This document shows positions 16,531 through 25,247 of a stretch of 61,288 nucleotides of DNA, piece by piece (the first letter of the stretch is position 1; every line of letters begins with the position of its first letter). Under the pieces are notes generated by a model that had not been told where the DNA came from, searched no databases, and worked only from the letters and a program-made list of their open reading frames with translations. The DNA comes from an uncultured Paracoccaceae bacterium (GTDB lineage Bacteria > Pseudomonadota > Alphaproteobacteria > Rhodobacterales > Rhodobacteraceae): positions 1-61,288 of the forward strand of contig CALDUK010000057.1 in assembly GCA_937924905.1 (NCBI GenBank), read 5' to 3'. Both the position numbers and the translations under genes were made by a program.

Positions 16531-16620
16531 GGAGGTTTGGCAGAGTGGTCGAATGCACCGGTCTTGAAAACCGACGGGCGTGAAAGCGTCCCCAGGGTTC
16601 GAATCCCTGAGCCTCCGCCA
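16531..16620 (+). tRNA. tRNA-Ser (anticodon TGA)
   Basis: This is a 90-base class II tRNA. The acceptor stem GGAGGTT pairs with AGCCTCC, discriminator G precedes an encoded CCA, and the anticodon loop CTTGAAA carries TGA (16565-16567). A long variable arm and the T-loop GGTTCGAATCC follow. It decodes UCA and related Ser codons. The next genes downstream are compositionally unusual. Confidence 0.97.
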
Positions 16621-17157
16621 ACCACGCTATGTGCTTCTGCGTTTTCAGCGAGATTCCCTCTAAATCTGTCGAGACATGCCTCGGCAATTGACCCCACTGG
16701 TGGCGGTCGTTTGATCAATCCGTGTCTTCGGGCGGGGCTTCCACTTGCGGGTCCTTTCGGTTTGAGGGCGGACCGATCGGCTTGCCCGTTGTCATGGCGC
16801 TTGGGGGAAACGGATGGTTGCCCACGCCTATATCGAAGGGCGGGCGAATTTTGTTGGCTGGATTGGTAGCAAAGCAACACTCGGCAAATATTGTCGAAGC
16901 TTGACAGTCCCAGGCTGATTTTCGCGATTCACTTGGGATAAAAAAACGGTTGTGGACGTGGGTTGCGAAAAAAGGCGGGGATCAGAGCGATTCCCGAGCG
17001 TAAGTATTGCTGCATCAAGGCAGATAACCTGTTTGGGTTTCTGCGCTCCTTTAAGCATGAATATCCACAAAATCGTAGAAGAAATATTTACAAGAATATT
17101 TTTTACGGTGGGCGAAAGAATGCCCTTTTACAAGAATGGATAGATGACGAGGAAATT
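16621..17157 (+). other. Gene-poor region between tRNA-Ser and the glycosyltransferases
   Basis: The first 250 bases are GC-rich like the chromosome; from about 16870 the sequence becomes clearly AT-richer. A TTGACA at 16901 could be a -35 element, but no matching -10 is obvious. The frame of the next gene stays open back to 16963, yet that N-terminal extension (Lys/Arg-rich, no glycosyltransferase features) has no ribosome-binding site. No integrase or repeat of the tRNA 3' end was seen. Confidence 0.5.
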
Positions 17158-18030
17158 GTGGGAAATTTTGTCAAAGATTCGCAGAAAGTTGAATGTGATT
17201 TTCAATACGCAAATATTTTAATACCGGCGAATAACGAGGAAAGCTATATCGCAAAGCTGCTTGACAGCCTTCTGCAGCAACGCGTCAAAAATTGGGTGCC
17301 TTGTATCGTGGTGATCGCCAACGCCTGTACGGATTCAACCGTTGAGATATGCGAATCCAAGGCCGCTGATTTTCAGCGACTTGGGTGGAAATACACGGTA
17401 CTGGAAACAGCGCAACCCGGAAAGTGCAATGCGATCAATCTGGGGGAACGTTCTTGCCAACCAGGCCCGAGAATCTATTTGGATGCCGACATTGTGTGTT
17501 CCGAAAACCTGGTGAGCGCGATCTGTAACGCGCTGGATACAAGCGCGCCATTGTATGCGACGGGAAAACTATCTGTGATGAATCCAAGATCATGGATTTC
17601 GAAGCAGTATCGAAATTTCTGGTTAGAGACACCTTTCATCAAAAGTCGGGCCGTCGGCGCCGGTGTGTATGCTGTGAATGATGCCGGTCGAGCACGTTGG
17701 GGCGATTTTCCTGAAATTATTTCTGACGATACCTTTGTGCGATTGAATTTTTCGCCGTCAGAAAGGGTCGAAGTTAACGAAGAATTTCACTGGCCGTTGA
17801 CAGAAGGCTTCCGCCGGCTTGTGAAGGTCAGAAACCGCCAAAACATGGGTGTTGATGAAATAGGACAGCTGTATCCAGAGATTGTGTCGAACGAAGGGAA
17901 GAAAAATTTCTCAGCGTCGAACCTTCTGTATCTTCTCTTTAGTAAGCCGGTGCCGTTTTTTGTCTATTCCCTTGTAAGCGCTGCCGTTCTTTTGAAAAAG
18001 CATGAAAATCAGTGGGATAGGGGCAGGTAA
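17158..18030 (+). CDS. Glycosyltransferase family 2 protein
   Basis: This GT-A-type glycosyltransferase is about 290 residues from the chosen start. The nucleotide-sugar fold begins with ANILIPANNEESYIAKLLDSLL, followed by VVIANACTDST, the acceptor-side AQPGKCNAIN and the metal-binding YLDADIV. A C-terminal hydrophobic segment (YLLFSKPVPFFVYSLVSAAVLL) may be membrane-associated. GTG 17158 with GAGGAAA upstream is preferred; the frame is open to an ATG at 16963. Base composition is markedly AT-richer than neighbouring genes, suggesting transfer. Together with the next gene it probably contributes to a surface polysaccharide, but the sugar and acceptor are unknown. Confidence 0.82.
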   Translation: MGNFVKDSQKVECDFQYANILIPANNEESYIAKLLDSLLQQRVKNWVPCIVVIANACTDSTVEICESKAADFQRLGWKYTVLETAQPGKCNAINLGERSCQPGPRIYLDADIVCSENLVSAICNALDTSAPLYATGKLSVMNPRSWISKQYRNFWLETPFIKSRAVGAGVYAVNDAGRARWGDFPEIISDDTFVRLNFSPSERVEVNEEFHWPLTEGFRRLVKVRNRQNMGVDEIGQLYPEIVSNEGKKNFSASNLLYLLFSKPVPFFVYSLVSAAVLLKKHENQWDRGR

Positions 18031-18057
18031 AGTGAAGAAACTTTGGAGAGCTGGCGT

Positions 18058-19284
18058 ATGAAAATCGCATATCTGACTGGAGAATATCCCAAGATTTCTC
18101 ATACGTTCATCCTTCGCGAGATTGAAGCTTTGCGTGCGCTTGAGATTGATGTCGTAACGGCTTCAATTAGAAAGCCTGACCCTTTGCATTACAGGGCAGA
18201 ATTGGAGAACAGAGAGTTTCAAAACACATTCTATGTTTTGAACTCGATTTCGTCCCGACCGCATTTGTTTTTTTTGGCGCTGGTGAAATTTGCTATTTTT
18301 AACTCCAAAAAGTTCTTTCGAACATGTGCGCTGGCAAATTCAACACGTGTGCCGGGTATTGGCAACTTTCTGTGGCAACTGTTCTATTTTCTTGAGGCTA
18401 TCGCAGTTGCCGAGTTCGTAGAAAATGAGCAGTGCGATCACATTCACAACCATTTCGGCGACTCTAGCTGTACCGTTGCAATGCTTGCCTCGTCACTTAC
18501 CGGTAAACCCTATAGTTTTACTGTCCACGGACCAGATGATTTTTTCAGACCATATGAAATATCTCTCAAAACGAAGATTGAGAAGGCGGCATTCGTAGTC
18601 GCTATAAGCAATTTTTGCCGCTCGCAGCTTATGTTGTTTTCCGACCCCGTGCACTGGGAAAAGATTCAAATCGTGCGCTGCGGTGTCGAAGTCGAGCGCT
18701 ACAAGACAACAAGGCCTGAAGGCGAAGGAAAGAACATTCTCTTTATCGGACGGCTGGATGGGGTGAAAGGCGCTCGCATTCTGATTGATGCATTTCCTCC
18801 TGTATTGGATCAGCACCCAACAGCAAAATTGATAATGGTCGGAGACGGCCCGGAACGTGAAGCGCTCGAAATTCTGGCGAAGGATCTTAATGTAGGTGAG
18901 GCCGTAGAGTTTAAAGGATTTCTCACACAAGATGAGGTGGCAGAAACACTGGTGACTGCTGACCTTTTTGTGCTGCCATCCTTTGCCGAGGGGCTTCCTG
19001 GGGTGCTTATGGAGGCCGGCGCGGCCTCGCTGCCTCTTGTTTCTACTCAGATTGCGGGCATTCCAGAGATTGTCGTCGAGGGAGAAACGGGTGTTCTTGT
19101 CCCTGCATCCGATGTTGAAGTGCTGACCGTTGAGATATCGAAGCTTCTGTCTCAGCCGGAATTGCGGGCTTCTTTGGGGCAGGGCGCTCAACAACTTGTA
19201 GCGCGAGATTTTGATATTCAACGAACCGGAAGAGAGTTGTCTGCCCTGTTTAAGCAGCGTTCGGTGACCCGGAAGACCCCATAA
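18058..19284 (+). CDS. Glycosyltransferase family 4 protein
   Basis: This 408-residue GT-B enzyme has the acceptor domain start MKIAYLTGEYPKISHTF, the linker strand NILFIGRLDGVKG, VGDGPERE in the donor domain and the EX7E-type motif EGLPGVLMEAG, all typical of retaining GT4 exopolysaccharide/LPS transferases. ATG 18058 is preceded by GGAG (about 9 bases), better than an ATG five codons upstream. It follows the GT2 gene by 27 bp and shares its AT-rich composition, so the pair was probably acquired together. No other polysaccharide genes are nearby. Confidence 0.9.
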   Translation: MKIAYLTGEYPKISHTFILREIEALRALEIDVVTASIRKPDPLHYRAELENREFQNTFYVLNSISSRPHLFFLALVKFAIFNSKKFFRTCALANSTRVPGIGNFLWQLFYFLEAIAVAEFVENEQCDHIHNHFGDSSCTVAMLASSLTGKPYSFTVHGPDDFFRPYEISLKTKIEKAAFVVAISNFCRSQLMLFSDPVHWEKIQIVRCGVEVERYKTTRPEGEGKNILFIGRLDGVKGARILIDAFPPVLDQHPTAKLIMVGDGPEREALEILAKDLNVGEAVEFKGFLTQDEVAETLVTADLFVLPSFAEGLPGVLMEAGAASLPLVSTQIAGIPEIVVEGETGVLVPASDVEVLTVEISKLLSQPELRASLGQGAQQLVARDFDIQRTGRELSALFKQRSVTRKTP

Positions 19285-19540
19285 AATCTGTGCCTGACAC
19301 TTCGTTTGTCCTTCTTAATCCACCAACATTCCGCATGGTCAAACCAGTCTGACTATGTTTTGTCCTCTTCGGGTCTCAAAACGCTGAAAACTGCGGGCTG
19401 ATCTACCGACAGGATATGTGAGGCAGACCCGAGCCTGTGCCAGTTCCAAGTGCGGCCTTTCGCGCTTCCCTCTTGCGTCTTTTCTGCCTTTTGCTAGAAG
19501 GGCCGCTGATTTTCCGGACACATGCCCCTGAGAGGATGCC

Positions 19541-20872
19541 ATGCAGGTAACAGAAACCCTGAACGAAGGGCTGAAACGCGGATACAAGCTGGTTGTAACA
19601 GCCGGTGAGCTGGACGCGAAAGTAAATGAAAAGCTTGCCGAGGCGGCCCCTGAAATCGAGATGAAGGGGTTTCGCAAGGGCAAGGTGCCAATGCCTTTGC
19701 TGCGCAAGCAGTTTGGCGAGCGTCTGATGGGCGAAGCGATGCAGGAAAGCGTCGATGGGGCGATGTCCAAGCATCTGGAAGATTCAGGTGACCGTCCCGC
19801 CATGCAGCCCAAGGTCGCCATGACCAACGAAGACTGGAAGCCGGGCGATGATGTCGAGGTCGAAATGACCTATGAACGTCTGCCAGATATTCCCGAGGTT
19901 GATCTTTCGAAGATCAAGCTGGAACGCATGGTTGTCGAAGCCGATGACAAAGCGATCGACGAAGCGCTGTCGAACCTTGCTGAAAATGCGCAGAATTTCG
20001 AAGATCGGAAGAAATCGTCGAAAGCCAAGGATGGCGATCAGGTTGTGATTGACTTTATCGGCAAAGTTGCCGGCGAAGCCTTCGAAGGCGGAAGCGCGGA
20101 AGACTTCCCGCTGGTTCTGGGGTCTAACCAGTTCATCCCCGGTTTTGAAGATCAGCTTGTTGGCGTGAAAACCGGCGATGAAAAAGCGGTCGAGGTCACC
20201 TTTCCCGAGGAATATGGAAACAAAGACCTGGCCGGGCAGCCTGCGGTTTTTGACGTCACCGTCAAAGCGGTGAAAGAACCAAAGCCTGCCGCGATTGATG
20301 ATGAATTGGCCAAGAAATTCGGGGCCGATGATTTGGCCGCGTTGAAAACGCAGATCACAGAACGTCTGGGCGAAGAATACAAAGGCGCCTCGCGCGCTGT
20401 GATGAAGCGCGGGCTTCTGGACGAGCTGGACAAGCTGGTGAAGTTTGAATTGCCGCCATCGCTGGTCGAGGCCGAAGCAGGCCAGATCGCGCATCAGCTG
20501 TGGCACGAAGAAAACCCCGATGTCGAAGGCCATGATCACCCCGAGATCGAGCCGACCAAGGAACACACCACGCTGGCCGAGCGCCGCGTGCGTTTGGGCC
20601 TGTTGCTGGCCGAGTTGGGGCGGGAAGCCAAGATCGAAGTCAGCGATGCCGAGATGACGCAAGCGGTGATGAACCAGGCGCGGCAATATCCCGGGCAGGA
20701 ACGTCAGTTCTTTGAGTTCGTTCAGCAAAACCCCGGCATGCGCCAGCAAATTCAGGCACCGATCTTTGAAGACAAGGTCGTTGACCATGTGTTTGAAATC
20801 GCCACCGTCAAGGACAAGAAGTCCACAAAAGCCGCGCTGGAAAAAGCGGTTGAGGCTTTGGACGACGCTTGA
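19541..20872 (+). CDS. tig: Trigger factor
   Basis: This 443-residue ribosome-associated chaperone and prolyl isomerase has the N-terminal ribosome-docking signature [12 protein letters not shown]. It is followed by the FKBP-type PPIase domain (about 160-245; [27 protein letters not shown]) and the helical C-terminal chaperone domain. Length is as in Rhodobacterales homologues. It is monocistronic: a 256-bp leader precedes it and a strong terminator follows within 45 bp. Confidence 0.96.
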   Translation: MQVTETLNEGLKRGYKLVVTAGELDAKVNEKLAEAAPEIEMKGFRKGKVPMPLLRKQFGERLMGEAMQESVDGAMSKHLEDSGDRPAMQPKVAMTNEDWKPGDDVEVEMTYERLPDIPEVDLSKIKLERMVVEADDKAIDEALSNLAENAQNFEDRKKSSKAKDGDQVVIDFIGKVAGEAFEGGSAEDFPLVLGSNQFIPGFEDQLVGVKTGDEKAVEVTFPEEYGNKDLAGQPAVFDVTVKAVKEPKPAAIDDELAKKFGADDLAALKTQITERLGEEYKGASRAVMKRGLLDELDKLVKFELPPSLVEAEAGQIAHQLWHEENPDVEGHDHPEIEPTKEHTTLAERRVRLGLLLAELGREAKIEVSDAEMTQAVMNQARQYPGQERQFFEFVQQNPGMRQQIQAPIFEDKVVDHVFEIATVKDKKSTKAALEKAVEALDDA

Positions 20873-20891
20873 TCCTTTTAAATCGACGCGA

Positions 20892-20918
20892 AAGGCCGCC
20901 TTTTGGGCGGCCTTTTTC
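20892..20918 (+). terminator. Rho-independent terminator of tig
   Basis: AAGGCCGCC (20892-20900) and GGCGGCCTT (20906-20914) form a perfect 9-bp stem with a five-base loop, followed by a T-rich tail. It lies about 20 bases past the tig stop. Confidence 0.93.
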
Positions 20919-20953
20919 TTTGGCACACAGGTTTGTGAAGGACGATAGACCTG

Positions 20954-21004
20954 CTCTGCATATTTGCAGAGTGTATTTTGAAAGTTTGTCAGTCTAGGCT
21001 GACA
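20954..21004 (+). promoter_or_regulatory. Two inverted repeats upstream of cytochrome c'
   Basis: CTCTGCA (20954-20960) mirrors TGCAGAG (20965-20971) exactly with four bases between. TGTCAG (20987-20992) mirrors CTGACA (20999-21004) with six bases between. Both lie in the 5' region of the cytochrome c' gene, between the tig terminator and the GGGAGG ribosome-binding site. They could be regulator-binding sites or leader hairpins; no known consensus was recognised. Confidence 0.35.
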
Positions 21005-21036
21005 GTACGATTACAAATCATTCAGGGAGGATCCGC

Positions 21037-21507
21037 ATGATCCGTCTACCAATTGCACTCACTGTCGTGGCCGGACTGGCTGTGGCGGGAACCGCGCTTG
21101 CCGGTGGCCACGGCGGGAATCCGGCGGTCAAAGCCCGTCAGGCGCATATGCAGCTTTACGGGTTTAACCTGGGAATTTTGGGGGCCATGGCGAAAGGCGA
21201 AGCCGAATATGACGCCGGCGCAGCAGCAGCGGCGGCTGGCAATCTTGCGGCTGTGGCTGCCTTGAACCAAAGCGCCTATTGGGTGCCCGGTACATCATCG
21301 GAAGATCTCCCCGAAGAATCGCGCGCTTTGCCCGCAATTTGGGAAGAAGGCTCGAAAGCCGGTGAAATCGGCGCGTCCTTTGCCGAAGCGGCTGCAAATC
21401 TTGCCTCTGTGGCCGGCGACGGGAAAGACGCGATGGTGTCAGCCTTCGGTGCGGTCGGCAAAGGCTGCGGCGATTGCCACAAAGCTTACCGCGCTTCGCG
21501 GAATTGA
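21037..21507 (+). CDS. Cytochrome c' (class II cytochrome c)
   Basis: This 156-residue periplasmic haem protein has a Sec signal peptide ending near ALA (residue 22). A four-helix-bundle sequence follows, and the haem motif CGDCH (144-148) lies at the extreme C-terminus, the hallmark of class II/c556-type cytochromes. Such proteins bind or shuttle NO or transfer electrons. The start has GGGAGG upstream. It precedes a dihaem cytochrome c by 24 bp, and the two are probably co-transcribed. Confidence 0.92.
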   Translation: MIRLPIALTVVAGLAVAGTALAGGHGGNPAVKARQAHMQLYGFNLGILGAMAKGEAEYDAGAAAAAAGNLAAVAALNQSAYWVPGTSSEDLPEESRALPAIWEEGSKAGEIGASFAEAAANLASVAGDGKDAMVSAFGAVGKGCGDCHKAYRASRN

Positions 21508-21531
21508 TCGCGCCCGCGCGGTCTGACTGAA

Positions 21532-22407
21532 ATGCGGCGTTGGGGTCTAACCTTTGCCGTTCTGGGCCTGGTTGCGATTGCAGCCGGGCTTTGGATCACG
21601 CGTGCCCGGGTGACACCGCCTGACCAACTGGCAGGGCTGACCGGCGATGCGACGCGCGGCGCGGCGGTGTTCTGGGCCGCAGGTTGCGCATCCTGCCACA
21701 AAGCCGGACCCGACGGTGACCCGTTGGTCTTGGCGGGCGGGCAGATGTTTCAAACAGATTTCGGAGTGTTTCACGCGCCCAATATCTCGATGGATGTGGA
21801 CCACGGTATCGGTGGCTGGTCGGTGACCGACTTTGCCAGCGCTGTGCGTCTCGGGACATCGCCCGATGGCCAGCATTACTATCCGGCCTTTCCTTATGCC
21901 AGCTATGCGCGGATGACGGATGCGGATGTGGTGGATCTGTGGGCGTTCTTCAAGACGCTTCCTGCCAGCGACACGCCGAACCTGCCTCATACGCTTGGCT
22001 TTCCGTTCAATCTGCGGGCCAGTGTAGGTGGTTGGAAATGGCTTTACGCCGATACGGAATTTTTAACGGAAACAACAACGCCCGAGCTGGACCGTGGCCG
22101 CTATCTGGTCGAAGCCCTGGCGCATTGTGGCGAATGTCATACGCCGCGCACCGCGCTTGGGGGTTTGGACGAAAGCCGCTGGATGGACGGCGCGCCCAAC
22201 CCGTCGGGGCAGGGGCGCATCCCGGGGTTGACGCCAGCTCATCTGGATTGGAGCGCGAATGACATCGCCTATTATCTGGAAACCGGGTTCACGCCCGAGT
22301 TCGACAGCGCAGGCGGTTCGATGGCGGATGTGGTCACCAATATGGGCAAACTAACGGCGGAAGATCGCGCCGCGATTGCCGCGTATATCAAGGCTTTGCC
22401 GGGCTAG
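21532..22407 (+). CDS. Dihaem class I cytochrome c
   Basis: This 291-residue protein has an N-terminal signal/anchor helix (about 5-24) and two haem sites, CASCH (52-56) and CGECH (199-203), each starting its own cytochrome c domain. Met ligands are probable but not pinned down. Such dihaem cytochromes act as periplasmic electron donors to dehydrogenases or oxidases. It follows the cytochrome c' gene closely. Its 3' end overlaps the convergent FMN-protein gene by 20 bp. Confidence 0.9.
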   Translation: MRRWGLTFAVLGLVAIAAGLWITRARVTPPDQLAGLTGDATRGAAVFWAAGCASCHKAGPDGDPLVLAGGQMFQTDFGVFHAPNISMDVDHGIGGWSVTDFASAVRLGTSPDGQHYYPAFPYASYARMTDADVVDLWAFFKTLPASDTPNLPHTLGFPFNLRASVGGWKWLYADTEFLTETTTPELDRGRYLVEALAHCGECHTPRTALGGLDESRWMDGAPNPSGQGRIPGLTPAHLDWSANDIAYYLETGFTPEFDSAGGSMADVVTNMGKLTAEDRAAIAAYIKALPG

Positions 22408-23905
22408 TCACCGGGCGGGGAAACAAATCAGCCATTGAGACTGTCTGACCATTCGGTTGAACGACGCGAACGTGGCTGCGCCGGATTTGGCGCGGTTCGA
22501 CCACGCCCACAGAATGGGCGATGGTTTCGACCTCTTTCGTCAGTTGCTTGGCATAGCGCGCGACTTTTTTGTATTTGTCTTCCGGCACCAGACCTTTCTG
22601 GAACCGGGGGTCGTGGGTGGTGATGCCGGTGGGGCAGGTGTTTTTGTTACATTTCAAAGCCTGAATGCAGCCAAGTGAAAACATGAAGCCACGCGCCGAA
22701 ATGACAAAATCAGCACCCGCAGCAAGCGCCCAGGCGATATCGCCGGGATTGACCAGTTTGCCGCTTGCGACCAGACGGATGCGGTTTTGCAACCCGGCTG
22801 CATAAATCATGTCAGACACAATCGGCAGGGCTTCCCGAATGCTCATCCCCACCAGATCCATCAAGGGCATGGGCGCGGCCCCGGTGCCACCTTCGCCCCC
22901 GTCAATGGTGATGAAATCGGGTGCGGCCTCTGGCCCGCGCTTGGCAAGCACGTCGAAAAACAGCTGAAACTCGGCCGGGTCCCCGATCACGGTTTTAAAT
23001 CCGACGGGCTTGCCAGTGACCGTCCGGATGCGGGCAATCAGATCCAGCAGGTCGTCATAGTCATCGACTTCAACGTGCCGGTTGGGCGAGATTGACGCTT
23101 TGCCAACTTCGATCCCGCGAATGGCGGCGATTTCCTTGTTCACCTTGGCGGCAGGCAGGATGCCGCCTTTGCCGGGTTTGGCACCTTGGGCCAGTTTCAC
23201 CTCGAACATGACAACGCGGTCGTGTGCGGCGACCTCGCGCAGTTTGTCGTCACTTAGGTCTCCGTTGGCGTCGCGCACACCGTATTTAGCCGTTCCGATC
23301 TGAAACACAATGTCAGCGCCACCCGCCAGATGGTACGGGCTTAGCCCGCCTTCGCCGGTGTTCATCCAGATGCCTGCTTCGGCCGCCCCGCGGCTAAGGG
23401 CTTCGACCGCCGGGCGCGACAATGCGCCGTAAGACATGCCGGATATATTGATGATCGAACGCGCCGTATAAGGCGTGCGACAGTCGGGGCCGATGATCAT
23501 GGGGTCGGTAGCGCAGGTCTGTTCGTCGATGGGCGGGAAGGCCGCGTTTGAAAAAAGCGCCGTGCCGGGTGCTGTCAAAAGCCGGGTTGATCCGAAGGCA
23601 ATCGTGTTGCTGTCCCCTTTGGCGGCATGTCCGATCCAATCGCGCTGCGCGCGGTTGAAGGGCAATTCCTCGCGGTCCATGGCGAAGAAATACTGCCGGA
23701 AAAATTCGCCCAACTCGCTGAAGATATGGCGGAACCGGCCCAATACCGGGTAGTTGCGCCTAACCGCGTCGCTTGTTTGGCTGCGGTCGATGACGAAAAG
23801 CACCATCATGGCCAGAACCACCAGTCCGATCGCGACCACAAAGGTCACGGCCAGGGCTTCCAGCAGGTATCCGGCCCAGGACATGTATTGACCCATAACG
23901 TCCAC
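22388..23905 (-). CDS. FMN-binding glutamate synthase family protein
   Basis: This 505-residue protein carries two features at the N-terminus: a hydrophobic membrane segment (about 10-40) and an SQTSDAVRRNYPVLGRFR lead typical of the family. The catalytic barrel follows, with GGADIVFQIGTAKYG, FITIDGGEGGTGAAP and RLVASGKL for FMN. The cysteine-rich GCIQALKCNKNTCPTG should hold a [3Fe-4S] cluster as in glutamate synthase. The glutamine amidotransferase domain is missing, so it is not a complete GltB. Members are of uncertain physiological role. Confidence 0.92.
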   Translation of the reverse strand: MDVMGQYMSWAGYLLEALAVTFVVAIGLVVLAMMVLFVIDRSQTSDAVRRNYPVLGRFRHIFSELGEFFRQYFFAMDREELPFNRAQRDWIGHAAKGDSNTIAFGSTRLLTAPGTALFSNAAFPPIDEQTCATDPMIIGPDCRTPYTARSIINISGMSYGALSRPAVEALSRGAAEAGIWMNTGEGGLSPYHLAGGADIVFQIGTAKYGVRDANGDLSDDKLREVAAHDRVVMFEVKLAQGAKPGKGGILPAAKVNKEIAAIRGIEVGKASISPNRHVEVDDYDDLLDLIARIRTVTGKPVGFKTVIGDPAEFQLFFDVLAKRGPEAAPDFITIDGGEGGTGAAPMPLMDLVGMSIREALPIVSDMIYAAGLQNRIRLVASGKLVNPGDIAWALAAGADFVISARGFMFSLGCIQALKCNKNTCPTGITTHDPRFQKGLVPEDKYKKVARYAKQLTKEVETIAHSVGVVEPRQIRRSHVRVVQPNGQTVSMADLFPRPVTSPAKP

Positions 23906-24078
23906 CTCTTTCCGTTTTCACCAAGCTAGAAGCTTGGCGACCAAGTTGCCAGATGTGACGGGTCGCTTATGCCCGACATTGGGTCACATCCCCGCGCGCA
24001 GGGCGTGAGACGCCGCCGGATTCGACCAATCGGCAAAAATCTGCTAAACTTGCATCGTTCTGTTCCAAGTGTGTTGCC

Positions 24079-24309
24079 ATGTTAGATCTACGAAGCACCG
24101 ATATTGACCAAACCCAGCTGCACGCGGCGCTGTCCGCCTTAAGCGACGCTGACCTTGCTGCGCTGGAAGATGACCTGAATTTTTGCAGTTTCACAGGCGT
24201 GCCGACGCGGCGCGTGCTGGAGGTTTTGAACGAGTTGATCGAGCTTGACCCGGATTGGGCGCGTCTTTTGGCAAAACGCAGACGGCTGAACGTTCCCGCA
24301 GCTTATTGA
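24079..24309 (+). CDS. Small protein of unknown function
   Basis: This 76-residue, predominantly helical, acidic sequence (LSALSDADLAALEDDLNF and VLEVLNELIELDPDWARLL) has an ATG at 24079. No strong ribosome-binding site is visible. It ends 7 bp inside the convergent pxpA gene. The regular helical pattern and codon bias look genuine, but no family was recognised. Confidence 0.5.
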   Translation: MLDLRSTDIDQTQLHAALSALSDADLAALEDDLNFCSFTGVPTRRVLEVLNELIELDPDWARLLAKRRRLNVPAAY

Positions 24310-25082
24310 TCCAATGGGGGGCCGCTGAACGCGGTCACCGCAATCCCCGCTGCTTCCAGCGCTTGACGTATATTTTTTGCCATATGGACCGCTTCGGCGC
24401 TGTCGCCATGCACGCAGATCGTGTCGATGCGTGTCGGCAGGGTGTCGCCGCTATCGGTTAAAATGGCACCGGCTTTGATCATCGCGACCATCCTTTCGGC
24501 GGCTTTGTCCGCATCATGGATCATTGCGCCCGGCAAGCGGCGATCCACCAAGGTGCCGTCGCTGTTATAGGCGCGGTCGGCAAAAATCTCGCCCGCCCAT
24601 TTGCACTGCAGGTCACGGCAGACCTTTTCCATGACTGTCGCGGCCAACCCCATGATGATGATGTCGGGCGCAACCTCAAGTGCGGCTTGGAAACAGGCGC
24701 GCGCCATGTCTGCATCCTTGCAGGCCATGTTCGACAACGCGCCATGCAGTTTCAGGTGCCGGATCTGCCCCCCCGCCGCACGCGCCATCGCCTGAGCTGC
24801 GCCGACCTGATAGCGCACCATATTGGCAAGCGTCGGAAGAGGCACATGCATGGGCCGTCGCCCAAAGCCCTGCAAATCGGGAAAGCCCGGATGCGCGCCA
24901 AGGCCGACGCCGTTTTCAACCGCTTCGGCCATTGTTCTGGCCATCACATCCGGGTCGCCTGCGTGATAGCCGCAGGCGATATTCGCAGATGTCACGGTTT
25001 TCAAAAGCCCCGCATCATCGCCCATGGGCCAGGGCCCGAACGCTTCGCCCATATCGGAATTGAGATCGACGGACAGTGTCAT
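24303..25082 (-). CDS. pxpA: 5-oxoprolinase subunit A (LamB/YcsF family)
   Basis: This 259-residue protein has the family signature VDLNSDMGEAFGPW at the N-terminus, the block ANIACGYHAGDP and LGAHPGFPD. PxpA works with PxpB and PxpC in ATP-dependent cleavage of 5-oxoproline to glutamate. Here pxpB and pxpC are not adjacent, so the partner subunits must be elsewhere or this copy acts differently. It is transcribed divergently from the CLC gene. Confidence 0.92.
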   Translation of the reverse strand: MTLSVDLNSDMGEAFGPWPMGDDAGLLKTVTSANIACGYHAGDPDVMARTMAEAVENGVGLGAHPGFPDLQGFGRRPMHVPLPTLANMVRYQVGAAQAMARAAGGQIRHLKLHGALSNMACKDADMARACFQAALEVAPDIIIMGLAATVMEKVCRDLQCKWAGEIFADRAYNSDGTLVDRRLPGAMIHDADKAAERMVAMIKAGAILTDSGDTLPTRIDTICVHGDSAEAVHMAKNIRQALEAAGIAVTAFSGPPLDQ

Positions 25083-25247
25083 GGGGCCAAAAGATCAACT
25101 CGTGCGGGCCACTGCAAGTGGCAATCCAAGGGTCGCGCCGCCGCAACAGAGGCGGGTTATCTCTATCTTGTGAAATCACAGGGCTTTTCGCGATGCCAGC
25201 CTTGGCCTAACACAGACAGATCAGGCCCATGGGGCCGGTGCGGGAAG

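Noticed and set aside
16531-19540. Integrative element with attachment-site duplication at tRNA-Ser
   Set aside because: No integrase gene and no repeat of the tRNA 3' end could be found downstream, so only the composition argument remains.
24516-25247. N-terminal extension of the CLC gene frame
   Set aside because: It runs antisense through pxpA and is His/Arg-rich with no membrane or CLC features; the family N-terminus begins after 25248.
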